Part shown: positions 18,811 through 27,517 of the stretch, in pieces | Position numbering within the stretch: position 1 is the stretch's first letter | Layout of the letters: each line of letters begins with the position of its first letter | DNA from: Tissierella creatinini | GTDB taxonomy: Bacteria > Bacillota > Clostridia > Tissierellales > Tissierellaceae | Assembly: GCA_005046945.1 (NCBI GenBank) | Contig: SUSS01000004.1 | Coordinates: 62,001-126,000 of the forward strand | Reading direction: 5' to 3' | DNA length: 64,000 nt | Program-made: the position numbers and the translations under genes | Notes under the pieces: generated by a model | Databases searched by the model: none | Told to the model about the DNA's origin: nothing | Seen by the model: the letters and a program-made list of their open reading frames with translations, nothing else

Positions 18811-19846
18811 CTTCAAATCCTCCTATTACATCTATAAAATCCTTAAAGGTTTCTGCATCAGGGCTAAATTGTACACCCATTACAGGGAGGTCCTTATGCT
18901 TTATACCCTCTATAGTGCCATCATTTATATTTCTGTGGGTAATCACTACATCATGTGCCGCCTTTTCACTAACCACATATCCATGGTTCTGAGAAGTTAT
19001 GAGGATCTTACCGGATGATAAGTTCTTCACCGGATGATTTGCACCCCTATGACCATATTTAAGCTTGATGATTTCTCCACCTAAAGCCATTGCAAGAAGG
19101 TCACATCCTAGTCCGAATCCAAATATTGCTTTCTTGCTAATTAAATTTTGTATATTTTTCACAGAATCCTTAAGGAGGTTAGGGTCTCCAGGACCGGCTG
19201 ATAATATTATTGCCTCAGGATTATCTTGAAGTATTTCCTCAGCAGTAGCATTAAATGGATATACACTTAATTTAAAACCCATATTTTTTAATATATTGAT
19301 TATGCTCTTCTTGCTTCCAAAATCAATAAAGGCCAAATGCTTCCCATTTCCATCGATAGTATATTTTTGAGTCTTGGAAACCTGCGCTACTGCATCAAGA
19401 TTATGATAAGCCTTAAACTTATGCTCTATCTGTCCAGGTGATAGGTCTCTTAAAGTGATAATCCCTGCCATAGTCCCTTCATTACGTAGGACTTTTGTAA
19501 GGGCCCTTGTATCTATGCCTTCAAGGCCTATGACTTTGTTTTGCTTTAAATAGCCATTAAGCTCCATTTCATTTCTCCAGTTGCTTGGATGTTCTGCCTT
19601 TTCCCTTACTATAAGGGCCCTAATCTTGGGACCATCTGATTCCATATCATCCAGGTTGATACCGTAATTTCCTATAAGTGGATATGTCATGGCAACTATT
19701 TGCCCATAGCTTGCAGGGTCAGTTATTATCTCCTGATATCCCGCCATACTCGTATTAAATACTACCTCTCCAATTGCTTCCTGTAAGTATCCAAATGCCT
19801 TGCCTTCGAATACAGTCCCATTTTCTAATATCAATGTAGCTTTCAA
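18797..19846 (-). CDS. carA: Carbamoyl phosphate synthase small subunit with lost glutaminase triad
   Basis: 349-residue small subunit. The N-terminal CPSase domain ([23 protein letters not shown]-type segment, GIDTRALT) is normal. In the class I amidotransferase domain the nucleophile elbow, normally GICLGHQ, reads GFGLGCD (243-249), so Gly245 stands where the catalytic Cys should be and Gln is also lost. The His-x-Glu pair, normally QFHPEA, reads QFSPDA (Ser328, Asp330). The QNHGY strand is kept. DNA codons at both sites confirm the reading. Such a chain cannot hydrolyse glutamine but could still support CarB using free ammonia, as in vertebrate CPS I. It overlaps pyrF by four bases. Confidence 0.93.
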   Translation of the reverse strand: MKATLILENGTVFEGKAFGYLQEAIGEVVFNTSMAGYQEIITDPASYGQIVAMTYPLIGNYGINLDDMESDGPKIRALIVREKAEHPSNWRNEMELNGYLKQNKVIGLEGIDTRALTKVLRNEGTMAGIITLRDLSPGQIEHKFKAYHNLDAVAQVSKTQKYTIDGNGKHLAFIDFGSKKSIINILKNMGFKLSVYPFNATAEEILQDNPEAIILSAGPGDPNLLKDSVKNIQNLISKKAIFGFGLGCDLLAMALGGEIIKLKYGHRGANHPVKNLSSGKILITSQNHGYVVSEKAAHDVVITHRNINDGTIEGIKHKDLPVMGVQFSPDAETFKDFIDVIGGFEDAKR

Positions 19847-20769
19847 TTTATTACCCCCTGCAAATCAGCTTTCATATCTAAAGCAGCTTTTCTTGCTGCT
19901 TGCCCAAATTCCTTCTCTTCATAGTCTTTCTTATATTTCTCATTTTTATAAGCCGCTATAATTCCTCTAGATGAGTTTATTATGGCTCCAAGACCCCTTT
20001 CATCAAATACGCCTTTTAAATCATCTGCCGTCGCCCCTTGTGCTCCATATCCCGGTACTAGGAAGAATGTATGAGGCATAAGTTGCCTTAGTCTCTTTCC
20101 TTCCTCTGGATGGGTAGCTCCTACTACTGCACCTAGAAGACTATAGCCATATTTCCCGATTAGGTCTTCTCCCCATTGAGATACTAATTTCCCAACTCTT
20201 TCATAGAGCATTTCTCCATCTGTAATAAGGTTTTGAAGCTGACCGCTATTTGGATTAGAGGTCTTAACTAATATAAACAAACCCTTATCATACACTTTAC
20301 AATCCTTCTTATATGGCTCTATAGAATCTATTCCAAGATATGGGTTTAAAGTAATGAAATCCTCTTGGTATACCTGAAATAATTCACCTTCAACATCTAC
20401 TCTTCCAATATGACCATTAGAATAGGCCTCGGCTGTAGATGCAATATCGCTTCTTTTAATATCTCCAATTACAATAAGATTCTTGAACTTAGCATATTCT
20501 ATTACTTCTATATAAGCTCTTAGACCTTCATACCCAAATTGCTCAAACATGGCTACCTGGGGTTTAACCGCAGGAACTATGTCATATACTGAATCGATTA
20601 TAATCTTACTGAATTGAAGGAATGATTCTGCAGCTCCCTTAGGAGTTCTTCCAAATTCCTCAAAGCAAGCTTTCTTAATATGAGCCGGTATGTAATCAAG
20701 CCTCGGGTCAAGTCCAACCACAGTTGGATTTTTTCTTTCTATTATTTTATCAATCAAAGCGTCTATCAT
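19843..20769 (-). CDS. pyrF: Orotidine 5'-phosphate decarboxylase, type 2
   Basis: 308-residue long-form OMP decarboxylase, final step to UMP. The catalytic DIKRSDIASTAEAY motif is near residue 98 and the phosphate site VPGYGAQGA near 227. The length (about 300) marks the PyrF2 subfamily seen in Clostridia, actinobacteria and Myxococcus. It is the first gene of the carAB-pyrKDE operon behind a long regulated leader; a GGAGG at 20777-20781 serves the ATG. No pyrC is seen in the window. Confidence 0.95.
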   Translation of the reverse strand: MIDALIDKIIERKNPTVVGLDPRLDYIPAHIKKACFEEFGRTPKGAAESFLQFSKIIIDSVYDIVPAVKPQVAMFEQFGYEGLRAYIEVIEYAKFKNLIVIGDIKRSDIASTAEAYSNGHIGRVDVEGELFQVYQEDFITLNPYLGIDSIEPYKKDCKVYDKGLFILVKTSNPNSGQLQNLITDGEMLYERVGKLVSQWGEDLIGKYGYSLLGAVVGATHPEEGKRLRQLMPHTFFLVPGYGAQGATADDLKGVFDERGLGAIINSSRGIIAAYKNEKYKKDYEEKEFGQAARKAALDMKADLQGVIN

Positions 20770-20800
20770 TTTTTATCCTCCATTATAATTACCCTAAAAC

Positions 20801-20854
20801 CATAAACAAAAACAAAAAGCAATAAATCGGTGAATATCACAAATTCATTGCTTT
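20801..20854 (-). terminator. Attenuator terminator in the pyrF leader
   Basis: Minus-strand AAAGCAAT (20854-20847) pairs with ATTGCTTT (20823-20816), followed by TTTTTGTTTTTGTTT. The stop codon of the leader ORF (20847-20845) is at the foot of the 5' arm, so a translating ribosome would block this stem. Confidence 0.75.
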
Positions 20855-20916
20855 GGGTATTTTAGGCATATTAATTTTTTTGTACAACAAAAATTAAATA
20901 CATTTAATGTAATCAT
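20845..20916 (-). CDS. 23-codon leader peptide of the pyrF operon
   Basis: Short ORF on the minus strand, ATG at 20916, TGA at 20847-20845. Peptide begins MITLNVFNFCC and ends KYPKQ. It has the best ribosome site in the region, AAGGAGG at 20930-20924, seven bases before the ATG. That site is also the 3' strand of the PyrR-type hairpin, and the ORF ends inside the attenuator terminator. Codon content is not obviously rich in one regulatory amino acid, so its role is probably the act of translation rather than a specific stall. Inference from layout only. Confidence 0.6.
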   Translation of the reverse strand: MITLNVFNFCCTKKLICLKYPKQ

Positions 20917-20926
20917 CAATTTTCCT

Positions 20927-20957
20927 CCTTGCTGGTCTCTCTGTACCAAATTAAAGG
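20927..20957 (-). promoter_or_regulatory. PyrR-type binding hairpin overlapping leader-peptide ribosome site
   Basis: Minus strand: CCTT (20957 side), a bulge, TTGGTA, hexaloop CAGAGA (fits CNGNGA), GACCAG, GC, then AAGG (20930-20927). The last four bases are the first four of the leader ribosome site AAGGAGG. Upstream sequence GAATATACCTTTAA is shared with the pyrB leader. Confidence 0.7.
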
Positions 20958-20981
20958 TATATTCTTAACTTTCTGTCAGTT

Positions 20982-21011
20982 AGTTTAACATATTGATAAT
21001 TACTTTGTCAA
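20982..21011 (-). promoter_or_regulatory. Promoter of the pyrF-carAB-pyrKDE operon
   Basis: Minus-strand TTGACA at 21011-21006, 18-base spacer, TAACCT-like -10 reading TAAACT at 20987-20982. The same perfect -35 is used by pyrBI. Confidence 0.5.
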
Positions 21012-21021
21012 CATATATTTT

Positions 21022-21070
21022 GGCTTAGGTATTGTAAGCAATTGCCTCACACCACTGAAACGAGGTGAGT
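21022..21070 (-). repeat. Dispersed structured repeat, copy C (truncated)
   Basis: On the minus strand: AACTCACCTCGTTTCAGTGG, GTGTGAGGCAATTGC, then TTACAATACCTAAGCC. The second hairpin is broken by a deletion compared with copies A and D. Lies between the helicase gene and the pyr promoter. Confidence 0.55.
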
Positions 21071-21093
21071 TATTTAGACAGATGTACACCTTG

Positions 21094-22773
21094 TTATTTA
21101 TTTCTTGCGTTTGCAACCTCCACAAGAACCTTGCTGCCCTTTATTCTCTTATTGTTAACACTATCTACAACAAGATTTGCATACTCCTTTTGAACCTCAA
21201 CAAATGTAAATTTATCATATATATCGATATCGCCTACATATTTCTTGTCGATATCCGATTCCTGAAGTATAGCTGATAATATATGTCTCGGGCTAATTCC
21301 TTGCTTGTTCCCAACATTTACATATAGCCTTGTCATACCCTTAGAACGACCGCTTCCTCTGGAGCTTTTGGCTTTATCCCTATCAGTTTGTCGGTCTCGG
21401 TCCTTATTTCTATCTCTATTATCACCAAAGCTTTGTTTCTTGCCATAGTCAACCATATCCAGCTCTTCATGACCCTCAAGCCTATTCTCAGCCATATAGA
21501 ACTTAAGCAAAGCAGCTGCAATATCTAAGGATGTATAATCCTCTTGCAGCAATGCATCCACTATATTTTCATATTTTGAAAGTTCACCCTTGTCGATCTC
21601 TTCTTTAATCTTATCTAGCATGGTCGTAGTATATCTAGATTCAATGTCCTTAAGCGTAGGTAGGTCTCTTCTTTCAATACTTGTTTTAGTATATCTTTGA
21701 ATATCCTTAAGCTTGTAGATATCCCTTCCGGCAACGAAGCTAAATGCTCTCCCTTCCCTTCCGGCTCTGGCGGTTCTACCGATTCTATGAACATAGTATT
21801 CCTCATCTTGAGGCATATCATAGTTAATAACTAAATCTACATCATCTACATCAAGGCCTCTGGCAGCAACGTCAGTTGCTATTAAGATTTCTATAGTCCC
21901 TTTTCTGAACTTACCCATTACATTATCTCTTTGATTTTGCTTTAAGTCCCCGTGTAGTCCATCAGCAAAATATCCCCTGCCTTGTAATTCCTCAGTAAGC
22001 TCATCTACCTTCTTCTTAGTATTACAGAACACAACTGTAAGCTTTGGATTGTACATATCCATAAGTCTTGAAAGGATTTCTGTTTTCATATGTTGCTTCA
22101 ATTCAAAATATGCCTGCTCTACCTTAGGAACAGTCAATTCTTTGTGAACTACCTTAATATACTCAGGGTTTTCTTGGTATCTAGAAGCAAACTTAACTAT
22201 TTCCGGCGCCATAGTAGCTGAAAAGAAAATAGTATGTCTCTTTTCTGGCAAAGTGTTCATTACAAGTTCAATATCATCTCTAAAGCCCATGTCAAACATC
22301 TCATCAGCTTCATCTAGAACCATTAACTTAATATTATCTGTTTTAATAGTTTTTCTTTTTATATGGTCTATTACTCTTCCTGGTGTACCTATTACAATTT
22401 GTACTCCAGCCTTAAGAGCTCTTAACTGTCTATCAATTGGCTGTCCTCCATAAACCGGAAGTATCTTTATGCCTTTTTTAAATTTACCTAAATTACTAAT
22501 CTCTTCTGCCACCTGGATAGATAATTCTCTGGTAGGGCAAAGCACCAAAGCTTGAATGCTCTTGTCTTTAGGATCTGTCATCTCCAATATAGGTATACCA
22601 AAGGCTGCTGTTTTTCCCGTTCCCGTTTGCGCCTGTCCTATAACATCTCTTCCGTCCAATAAAACTGGTATAGCCTGACTTTGAATAGGAGACATCTCCT
22701 CAAAACCCATTGCCTTAATTCCCTTTTGTAACTCCTGTGATAAATTAATATCCTCAAATCTCATTTTTTCCAT
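21094..22773 (-). CDS. DEAD-box RNA helicase with DbpA-type RNA-binding tail
   Basis: 559-residue RNA helicase, CshA/DeaD/DbpA group. The Q motif (MSPIQSQAIP), Walker A AQTGTGKTA, PTRELSIQ, DEAD (residues about 157-160), SAT and HRIGRTARAGR motifs are all present in the first 370 residues. A Lys/Arg/Asp-rich linker with an RDRNKDRDRQ tract (about 450-475) leads to an RRM-like DbpA RNA-binding domain (MTRLYVNVGNKQGISPRHIL) at the C-terminus. That domain normally targets hairpin 92 of 23S rRNA, so a role in large-subunit assembly or cold adaptation is likely. Single gene with its own leader. Confidence 0.93.
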   Translation of the reverse strand: MEKMRFEDINLSQELQKGIKAMGFEEMSPIQSQAIPVLLDGRDVIGQAQTGTGKTAAFGIPILEMTDPKDKSIQALVLCPTRELSIQVAEEISNLGKFKKGIKILPVYGGQPIDRQLRALKAGVQIVIGTPGRVIDHIKRKTIKTDNIKLMVLDEADEMFDMGFRDDIELVMNTLPEKRHTIFFSATMAPEIVKFASRYQENPEYIKVVHKELTVPKVEQAYFELKQHMKTEILSRLMDMYNPKLTVVFCNTKKKVDELTEELQGRGYFADGLHGDLKQNQRDNVMGKFRKGTIEILIATDVAARGLDVDDVDLVINYDMPQDEEYYVHRIGRTARAGREGRAFSFVAGRDIYKLKDIQRYTKTSIERRDLPTLKDIESRYTTTMLDKIKEEIDKGELSKYENIVDALLQEDYTSLDIAAALLKFYMAENRLEGHEELDMVDYGKKQSFGDNRDRNKDRDRQTDRDKAKSSRGSGRSKGMTRLYVNVGNKQGISPRHILSAILQESDIDKKYVGDIDIYDKFTFVEVQKEYANLVVDSVNNKRIKGSKVLVEVANARNK

Positions 22774-22973
22774 TAAACTGCATCGTCCTCCTTAATCTTT
22801 AACCTATTAAGTATATCTTTTTTAGGGATAAATAGCAAGGTTAATCTTTTTTCTTACTAATACCCATTTCTTAATATTATTCTACACTAATCTATTGAAA
22901 TTTAAACAAATTATAGGTAAGATAATTAAGGAACGATTCAACAAAAGAGCGAACTAATTGGAAAGGTGATTGA

Positions 22974-24527
22974 ATGAGTATATTAACAGTAACAAACCTG
23001 AACCACTCCTATGGTGGCAGGGAGATTTTAAAGGACGTTAACTTCCGATTATTAAAGGGAGAACACGTAGGGTTAATTGGTGCAAACGGCGAGGGTAAAT
23101 CCTCTTTTATGAACATAATAACAGGAAAGTTGGAACCTGACGAGGGACAGATAGAATGGGCAAAGAGAGTTAGAGTAGGGTACTTGGACCAGCATGCAGT
23201 TCTTGAAAAGGGTATTACTATAAGAGATGCTCTAAGGGGTGCTTTTAAGTATCTGTTTGACATGGAGCAGGAAATGCAGGATATGTATTTAAAGATGGGT
23301 GAAGTTTCAGAAGATGAACTTGCTTCCCTCTTGGAAGAGGTCGGCACTATTCAAGATATATTAGACCATAATGACTTCTATATAGTAGATTCAAAGGTAG
23401 AGGAAACAGCTAGAGGACTGGGATTAGATGAAATTGGATTAGATAAGGATGTAGATGAGCTAAGTGGCGGACAGAGATCTAAGGTCTTATTGGCAAAGCT
23501 TTTGTTAGAAAAGCCTGATATCCTAATGCTGGATGAGCCTACTAACTATTTGGATGAACAGCATATAGTATGGCTTAAAAGGTATTTACAAGAATATGAA
23601 AATGCCTTTTTGCTCATATCCCATGATATTGCTTTCTTAAACAGCGTTATAAACCTTATTTACCATGTAGAGGACAAGGAAGTAAATCGTTATGTAGGAA
23701 ATTATGAAGACTTTGAAAGGATTTATGAAGCTAAAAAAGCTCAACTCGAATCAGCATATAAGAGACAACAACAAGAAATTGCAGATTTAGAGGACTTTGT
23801 AGCAAGAAACAAGGCAAGGGTAGCAACCAGAAATATGGCCATGTCCAGGCAAAAGAAGCTGGATAAGATGGATATTATTGAGCTTGCTAGGGAAAAGCCA
23901 AAGCCAGAGTTTAACTTTAAAGAAGGAAGAACTGCAGGAAAGCTCATATTTGAAACTAAGGATTTAGTAATAGGATATGATTCTCCACTATCTAAGCCTT
24001 TGGACTTGAGAATGCAAAGAGGTCAGAGAATAGCCATAGTAGGGGCAAACGGCATAGGAAAGACTACTTTTATGAAATCCATATTAGGACTTATAAAACC
24101 TTATTCAGGAGAGGTAGAACTAGGAGATACATTACAAATAGGATACTTTGAGCAAGAAGCTAAGGGTAAGAATGATAGATCTTGTATAGAGGAGATTTGG
24201 CAAGAATTCCCTGGCTGGACTCAATATGAAGTCAGAGCAGCTCTAGCTAAATGCGGCCTTACCACTAACCATATTGAATCCAAGGTAATGGTGCTAAGCG
24301 GGGGAGAACAAGCTAAGGTTAGATTATGTAAGATATTAAACAGAGAAACCAATATACTTCTTCTAGATGAGCCTACAAACCATCTGGATGTAGATGCTAA
24401 AGAAGAGCTTAAAAGAGCCCTCAAGGATTATAAGGGCGGAATCCTTTTGATATCCCACGAACCAGAATTCTATCAAGATGTAGCTACAGAGATTTGGAAC
24501 TTGGAGCAGTACTCAACCAAACTTTAG
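22974..24527 (+). CDS. ABC-F family ATPase (YkpA/YbiT-like)
   Basis: 517-residue soluble protein with two ABC domains and no membrane helices. Walker A motifs are GANGEGKSS (residue about 37) and GANGIGKTT (about 356). Signatures are ELSGGQRSKV and VLSGGEQAKV, and both Walker B sites read LDEPTNYLD/LDEPTNHLD. The linker between domains carries the charged ARNKARVATRNMAMSRQKKLDKM helix typical of ribosome-contacting ABC-F factors. Members act at the ribosomal E site to relieve stalls or antibiotic block. Sequence type is the housekeeping YbiT/YkpA branch rather than a Vga/Msr resistance factor, a judgement by eye. Confidence 0.92.
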   Translation: MSILTVTNLNHSYGGREILKDVNFRLLKGEHVGLIGANGEGKSSFMNIITGKLEPDEGQIEWAKRVRVGYLDQHAVLEKGITIRDALRGAFKYLFDMEQEMQDMYLKMGEVSEDELASLLEEVGTIQDILDHNDFYIVDSKVEETARGLGLDEIGLDKDVDELSGGQRSKVLLAKLLLEKPDILMLDEPTNYLDEQHIVWLKRYLQEYENAFLLISHDIAFLNSVINLIYHVEDKEVNRYVGNYEDFERIYEAKKAQLESAYKRQQQEIADLEDFVARNKARVATRNMAMSRQKKLDKMDIIELAREKPKPEFNFKEGRTAGKLIFETKDLVIGYDSPLSKPLDLRMQRGQRIAIVGANGIGKTTFMKSILGLIKPYSGEVELGDTLQIGYFEQEAKGKNDRSCIEEIWQEFPGWTQYEVRAALAKCGLTTNHIESKVMVLSGGEQAKVRLCKILNRETNILLLDEPTNHLDVDAKEELKRALKDYKGGILLISHEPEFYQDVATEIWNLEQYSTKL

Positions 24528-24530
24528 TTA

Positions 24531-24567
24531 AAAAATAGGGAAAGTCCAATTGACTTTCCCTATTTTT
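24531..24567. terminator. Bidirectional terminator between the ABC-F gene and proC
   Basis: Perfect 16-bp stem AAAAATAGGGAAAGTC/GACTTTCCCTATTTTT with a CAATT loop. It reaches into the last codons of proC. Confidence 0.9.
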
Positions 24568-25357
24568 GCATCTTTTTATTGCAAGCTTCTATGGTCTCCA
24601 TAAGGATGTTTCTGAAGCCTCTTTTTTCCAATGCATAAACTCCCTCTATGGTTACGCCCTTAGGGGATGAAACCATATCCTTTATCTGACCCGGGTGGAT
24701 CTTTTTTTCAAGCATCATCTTTCCAGTACCTATAAGGGTTTGAGCAGCGTAGATATATGCCTTATCCCTAGGCATACCATATAGCACACTTCCATCCGCC
24801 AATGCCTCTACAAACATGGCAATAAATGCAGGTCCACACCCGCTTATGGTAGTTACGGCATCCATTAAGTTTTCCTCAATCCTATCGACCAGGGCAATTG
24901 TACTAAGTAAATTCACAATAAAATCCGTCTCATCAATACTTACATTATCATTGAAGCTTAAAGCTATCATGCCTTCTCCAACATTTACTGCTACATTTGG
25001 CATTATGCGGATTATCTTTGTAGGATTATTAAAATATCCTCCTACATCTTCCATTGATACACCGGCGGCCAAGGACACTATAAGCTTATCCTCTGTAATA
25101 TGTGAGGAGATTTCACTTAAAACCTTATCATATATAAATGGCTTAATGCCCAGGAAGACTACATCACAGGTCTTGACCAAGTCTATGTTGTCTTCGCTAA
25201 GGTTTATATCCAATTCATTGCAAAGTTTTTCAGCCTTTTCCCTAGACCTATTGGAAACATATATGGACTTGTTTATACCTTCAAAATTTCCTACAAGTCC
25301 ACGAATAATAGTAGTGGACATGTTTCCAGTTCCAATAAAACCAATTTTCTTATTCAT
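24560..25357 (-). CDS. proC: Pyrroline-5-carboxylate reductase
   Basis: 265-residue NAD(P)H enzyme for the last step of proline synthesis. The N-terminal Rossmann motif GFIGTGNMSTTIIRGL starts at residue 5 and the C-terminal dimer helix with the P5CR signature (MVSSPKGVTIEGVYALEKRGFR) is intact. It follows proA by nine bases. In Stickland-type anaerobes proline is also a fermentation acceptor, so this pair may serve biosynthesis only. No proB is seen. Confidence 0.95.
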   Translation of the reverse strand: MNKKIGFIGTGNMSTTIIRGLVGNFEGINKSIYVSNRSREKAEKLCNELDINLSEDNIDLVKTCDVVFLGIKPFIYDKVLSEISSHITEDKLIVSLAAGVSMEDVGGYFNNPTKIIRIMPNVAVNVGEGMIALSFNDNVSIDETDFIVNLLSTIALVDRIEENLMDAVTTISGCGPAFIAMFVEALADGSVLYGMPRDKAYIYAAQTLIGTGKMMLEKKIHPGQIKDMVSSPKGVTIEGVYALEKRGFRNILMETIEACNKKMQK

Positions 25358-25366
25358 ATTACACCC

Positions 25367-26608
25367 CTATACTCTAATTTGACCACTTCCTACTATTGTA
25401 TATTTAACTGTAACAAGCTCATTAATTCCCATAGGTCCTCTTGCATGGATCTTTTGAGTGCTGATTCCCATCTCTCCTCCAAAGCCAAATACACCACCAT
25501 CGGTAAATCTAGTTGATGCATTTACATAGACTGCTGCAGCATCCACTCTTCTCAAGAAGTAATTGGCATTGGTATAATTCTCTGTAATAATTGATTCTGA
25601 GTGCTTAGACCCATATTTTTGAATATGGCTGATAGCCTCATCTATATTCGATACGACTTTAATTCCAAGAATATAATCCAAATACTCTATTGGCCAATCT
25701 TCCTCTGTTGCTTCATTTATATCTATTATCTTCCTCGTATTTGTGCAACCTCTTAATTCAACTTTATCCTTTAGAGCTTCATATACCTTTGGCAATATGT
25801 CTTCTGCTATATTCTCATGAATTAATAGCTTTTCACAAGCATTACAAACCCCAGGTCTTTGTACCTTAGCATTCTTAATTATATTTATGGCATCTTCGAT
25901 TTTCCCTGATTCATCTACAAAGATATGACAGTTACCAACTCCTGTTTCTATAGTTGGAACAGTAGCATTATCTACAACAAAACGAATTAGATCCGCCCCG
26001 CCTCTTGGAATGATTACATCGATATAGTCATTTAAGGTTAACATTTCCCTGACTACATCTCTGTCAGTATCCTCTATAAGTTGGATTACATCCTCACTTA
26101 TGTCACTTGACCTTAAACCTTCTTTAATTGCCTTAACCAATGCCTTGTTGGAGTTAATTGCAGATGAAGATCCCCTTAAAAGGATACAATTTCCACTTTT
26201 TAATGCTAATGCAAATGCATCAACTGTAACATTAGGTCTTGATTCATAAATTATACCTATTACCCCCAGAGGTACGGTCATTTTACTTATGGTTAATCCA
26301 TTCTCTATAGTCCAAACATCTTTACTAGTCCAAATAGGATCCTTTAGCTTAATAATAGTATCTATGCTCTCAATGATTCCCTCTATTCTGGCTTCGTTTA
26401 ACATAAGACGGTCAATAAGGCTTTCCTTGGTACCGCTGGCCCTTGCAGCCTCAACGTCCTTTTCATTTTCTGATAATATATATCCAGTATTCTTCCTTAG
26501 GCTATCTACAACTAATTGGAGTCCAGTATTTTTAGCATTTGTTGACACTGCAGATAGTAAATGTGAAGCTTCCTTTAATTTTGTACACTTCTCTATTAAA
26601 ATTGACAT
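25367..26608 (-). CDS. proA: Glutamate-5-semialdehyde dehydrogenase
   Basis: About 413-residue NADPH-dependent gamma-glutamyl phosphate reductase. The catalytic-Cys region KVQRPGVCNACEKLLIH near residue 250 and the family segment TIETGVGNCHIFVD precede a normal C-terminus (GPMGINELVTVKY). The frame can be read from a GTG at 26617, but GGAGAGG is spaced for ATG 26608. It is normally paired with proB; proB must lie elsewhere. Confidence 0.95.
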   Translation of the reverse strand: MSILIEKCTKLKEASHLLSAVSTNAKNTGLQLVVDSLRKNTGYILSENEKDVEAARASGTKESLIDRLMLNEARIEGIIESIDTIIKLKDPIWTSKDVWTIENGLTISKMTVPLGVIGIIYESRPNVTVDAFALALKSGNCILLRGSSSAINSNKALVKAIKEGLRSSDISEDVIQLIEDTDRDVVREMLTLNDYIDVIIPRGGADLIRFVVDNATVPTIETGVGNCHIFVDESGKIEDAINIIKNAKVQRPGVCNACEKLLIHENIAEDILPKVYEALKDKVELRGCTNTRKIIDINEATEEDWPIEYLDYILGIKVVSNIDEAISHIQKYGSKHSESIITENYTNANYFLRRVDAAAVYVNASTRFTDGGVFGFGGEMGISTQKIHARGPMGINELVTVKYTIVGSGQIRV

Positions 26609-26763
26609 CAATACCACCCTCTCCAGGTATAAATAATATCTTCATTATATCCGATTCTCTATATATATTCAAATAAATAAAGTAATAAGATTAAAAATTA
26701 TCTCACAATTCCTTGCAATTCTTCTTTAAAAATGATAAATTAATGAGGTCTATTTATATATTT

Positions 26764-26806
26764 GTAAGTGTTTCCTTGGGACCCACTTTAAAAAAATCAA
26801 GGGAGT
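26764..26806 (+). promoter_or_regulatory. preQ1-I-like riboswitch, translational
   Basis: H-type pseudoknot pattern: P1 AAGTG (26766-26770)/CACTT (26084+700, i.e. 26784-26788). Its loop sequence TTCCTTG (26772-26778) can pair with CAAGGGA (26798-26804), which contains the ribosome site. An A-rich strand TAAAAAAAT joins them, and ACCC precedes the P1 3' strand, as in class I preQ1 aptamers. It would hide the ribosome site of the queuosine-salvage operon when ligand is bound. Confidence 0.6.
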
Positions 26807-26812
26807 GATAAA

Positions 26813-27517
26813 ATGATAAGATATAGCAGGATTTTGGAAAAGAATCTACGTGAAATCGTACTATTAAAATCGCACCCATGTAAATGGGGGCGATGTTTTT
26901 TTTGCGATTATATAGATGATAATTGCAAAGAAGAGCAAGCCATGATTGAATTTAACAATCAGGTATTGAAAAATGTAACAGGGGAATTTAAGAAATTGGA
27001 GGTCATAAACTCCGCCAGTGTATTTGAATTGCCTAAGGAAAGCTTACAGGATATAAAAGACATAGTATTAGAAAAGGGAATTGATGAGCTTTATTTTGAA
27101 AGTCATTATAGCTATTGGCATAGGCTTAATGAAATTCAGGACTTTTATTCAGGTATTAATGTGAAATTTAAATGTGGAATTGAAACCTTTGACTATGAAT
27201 TTAGAAATAAGCACTTAAAAAAAGGCGTAAACTTCAAAGACCCTGAAGAGGTAGCCAGTCTTTTCGATACTATTTGTCTTATGGTTGGGGTAAAGGGACA
27301 GACAAAAGAGATGATAACCAAGGACATAGATATATTGCTAAAGCACTTTAAACGAGGCTGTATCAATATCTATGTAGACAATACCACACCTGTTAAGGCT
27401 GATCCACAGCTTATAGCTTGGTTTAAAGAAGAGTATTTATATCTTGAAGATATGGACAATATTGAAATACTATGGAACAATACTGACTTTGGGGTAGGTG
27501 AAAAATTTGAAAACTAA
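26813..27517 (+). CDS. Radical-SAM-like protein of queuosine salvage, possible queuine lyase
   Basis: 234-residue protein with an N-terminal cluster motif CKWGRCFFC (residues about 23-31), that is CX4CX2C instead of the usual CX3CX2C, preceded by SHP. Later GIETFDYEFRNKHLKKG resembles the radical-SAM beta-strand carrying a GxIE-type motif. It sits behind a preQ1-like riboswitch and overlaps a QueT transporter gene. By that context it may be QueL, the enzyme that releases preQ1 from queuine in Clostridioides difficile. The context supports queuosine; the exact reaction is inference. Confidence 0.65.
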   Translation: MIRYSRILEKNLREIVLLKSHPCKWGRCFFCDYIDDNCKEEQAMIEFNNQVLKNVTGEFKKLEVINSASVFELPKESLQDIKDIVLEKGIDELYFESHYSYWHRLNEIQDFYSGINVKFKCGIETFDYEFRNKHLKKGVNFKDPEEVASLFDTICLMVGVKGQTKEMITKDIDILLKHFKRGCINIYVDNTTPVKADPQLIAWFKEEYLYLEDMDNIEILWNNTDFGVGEKFEN

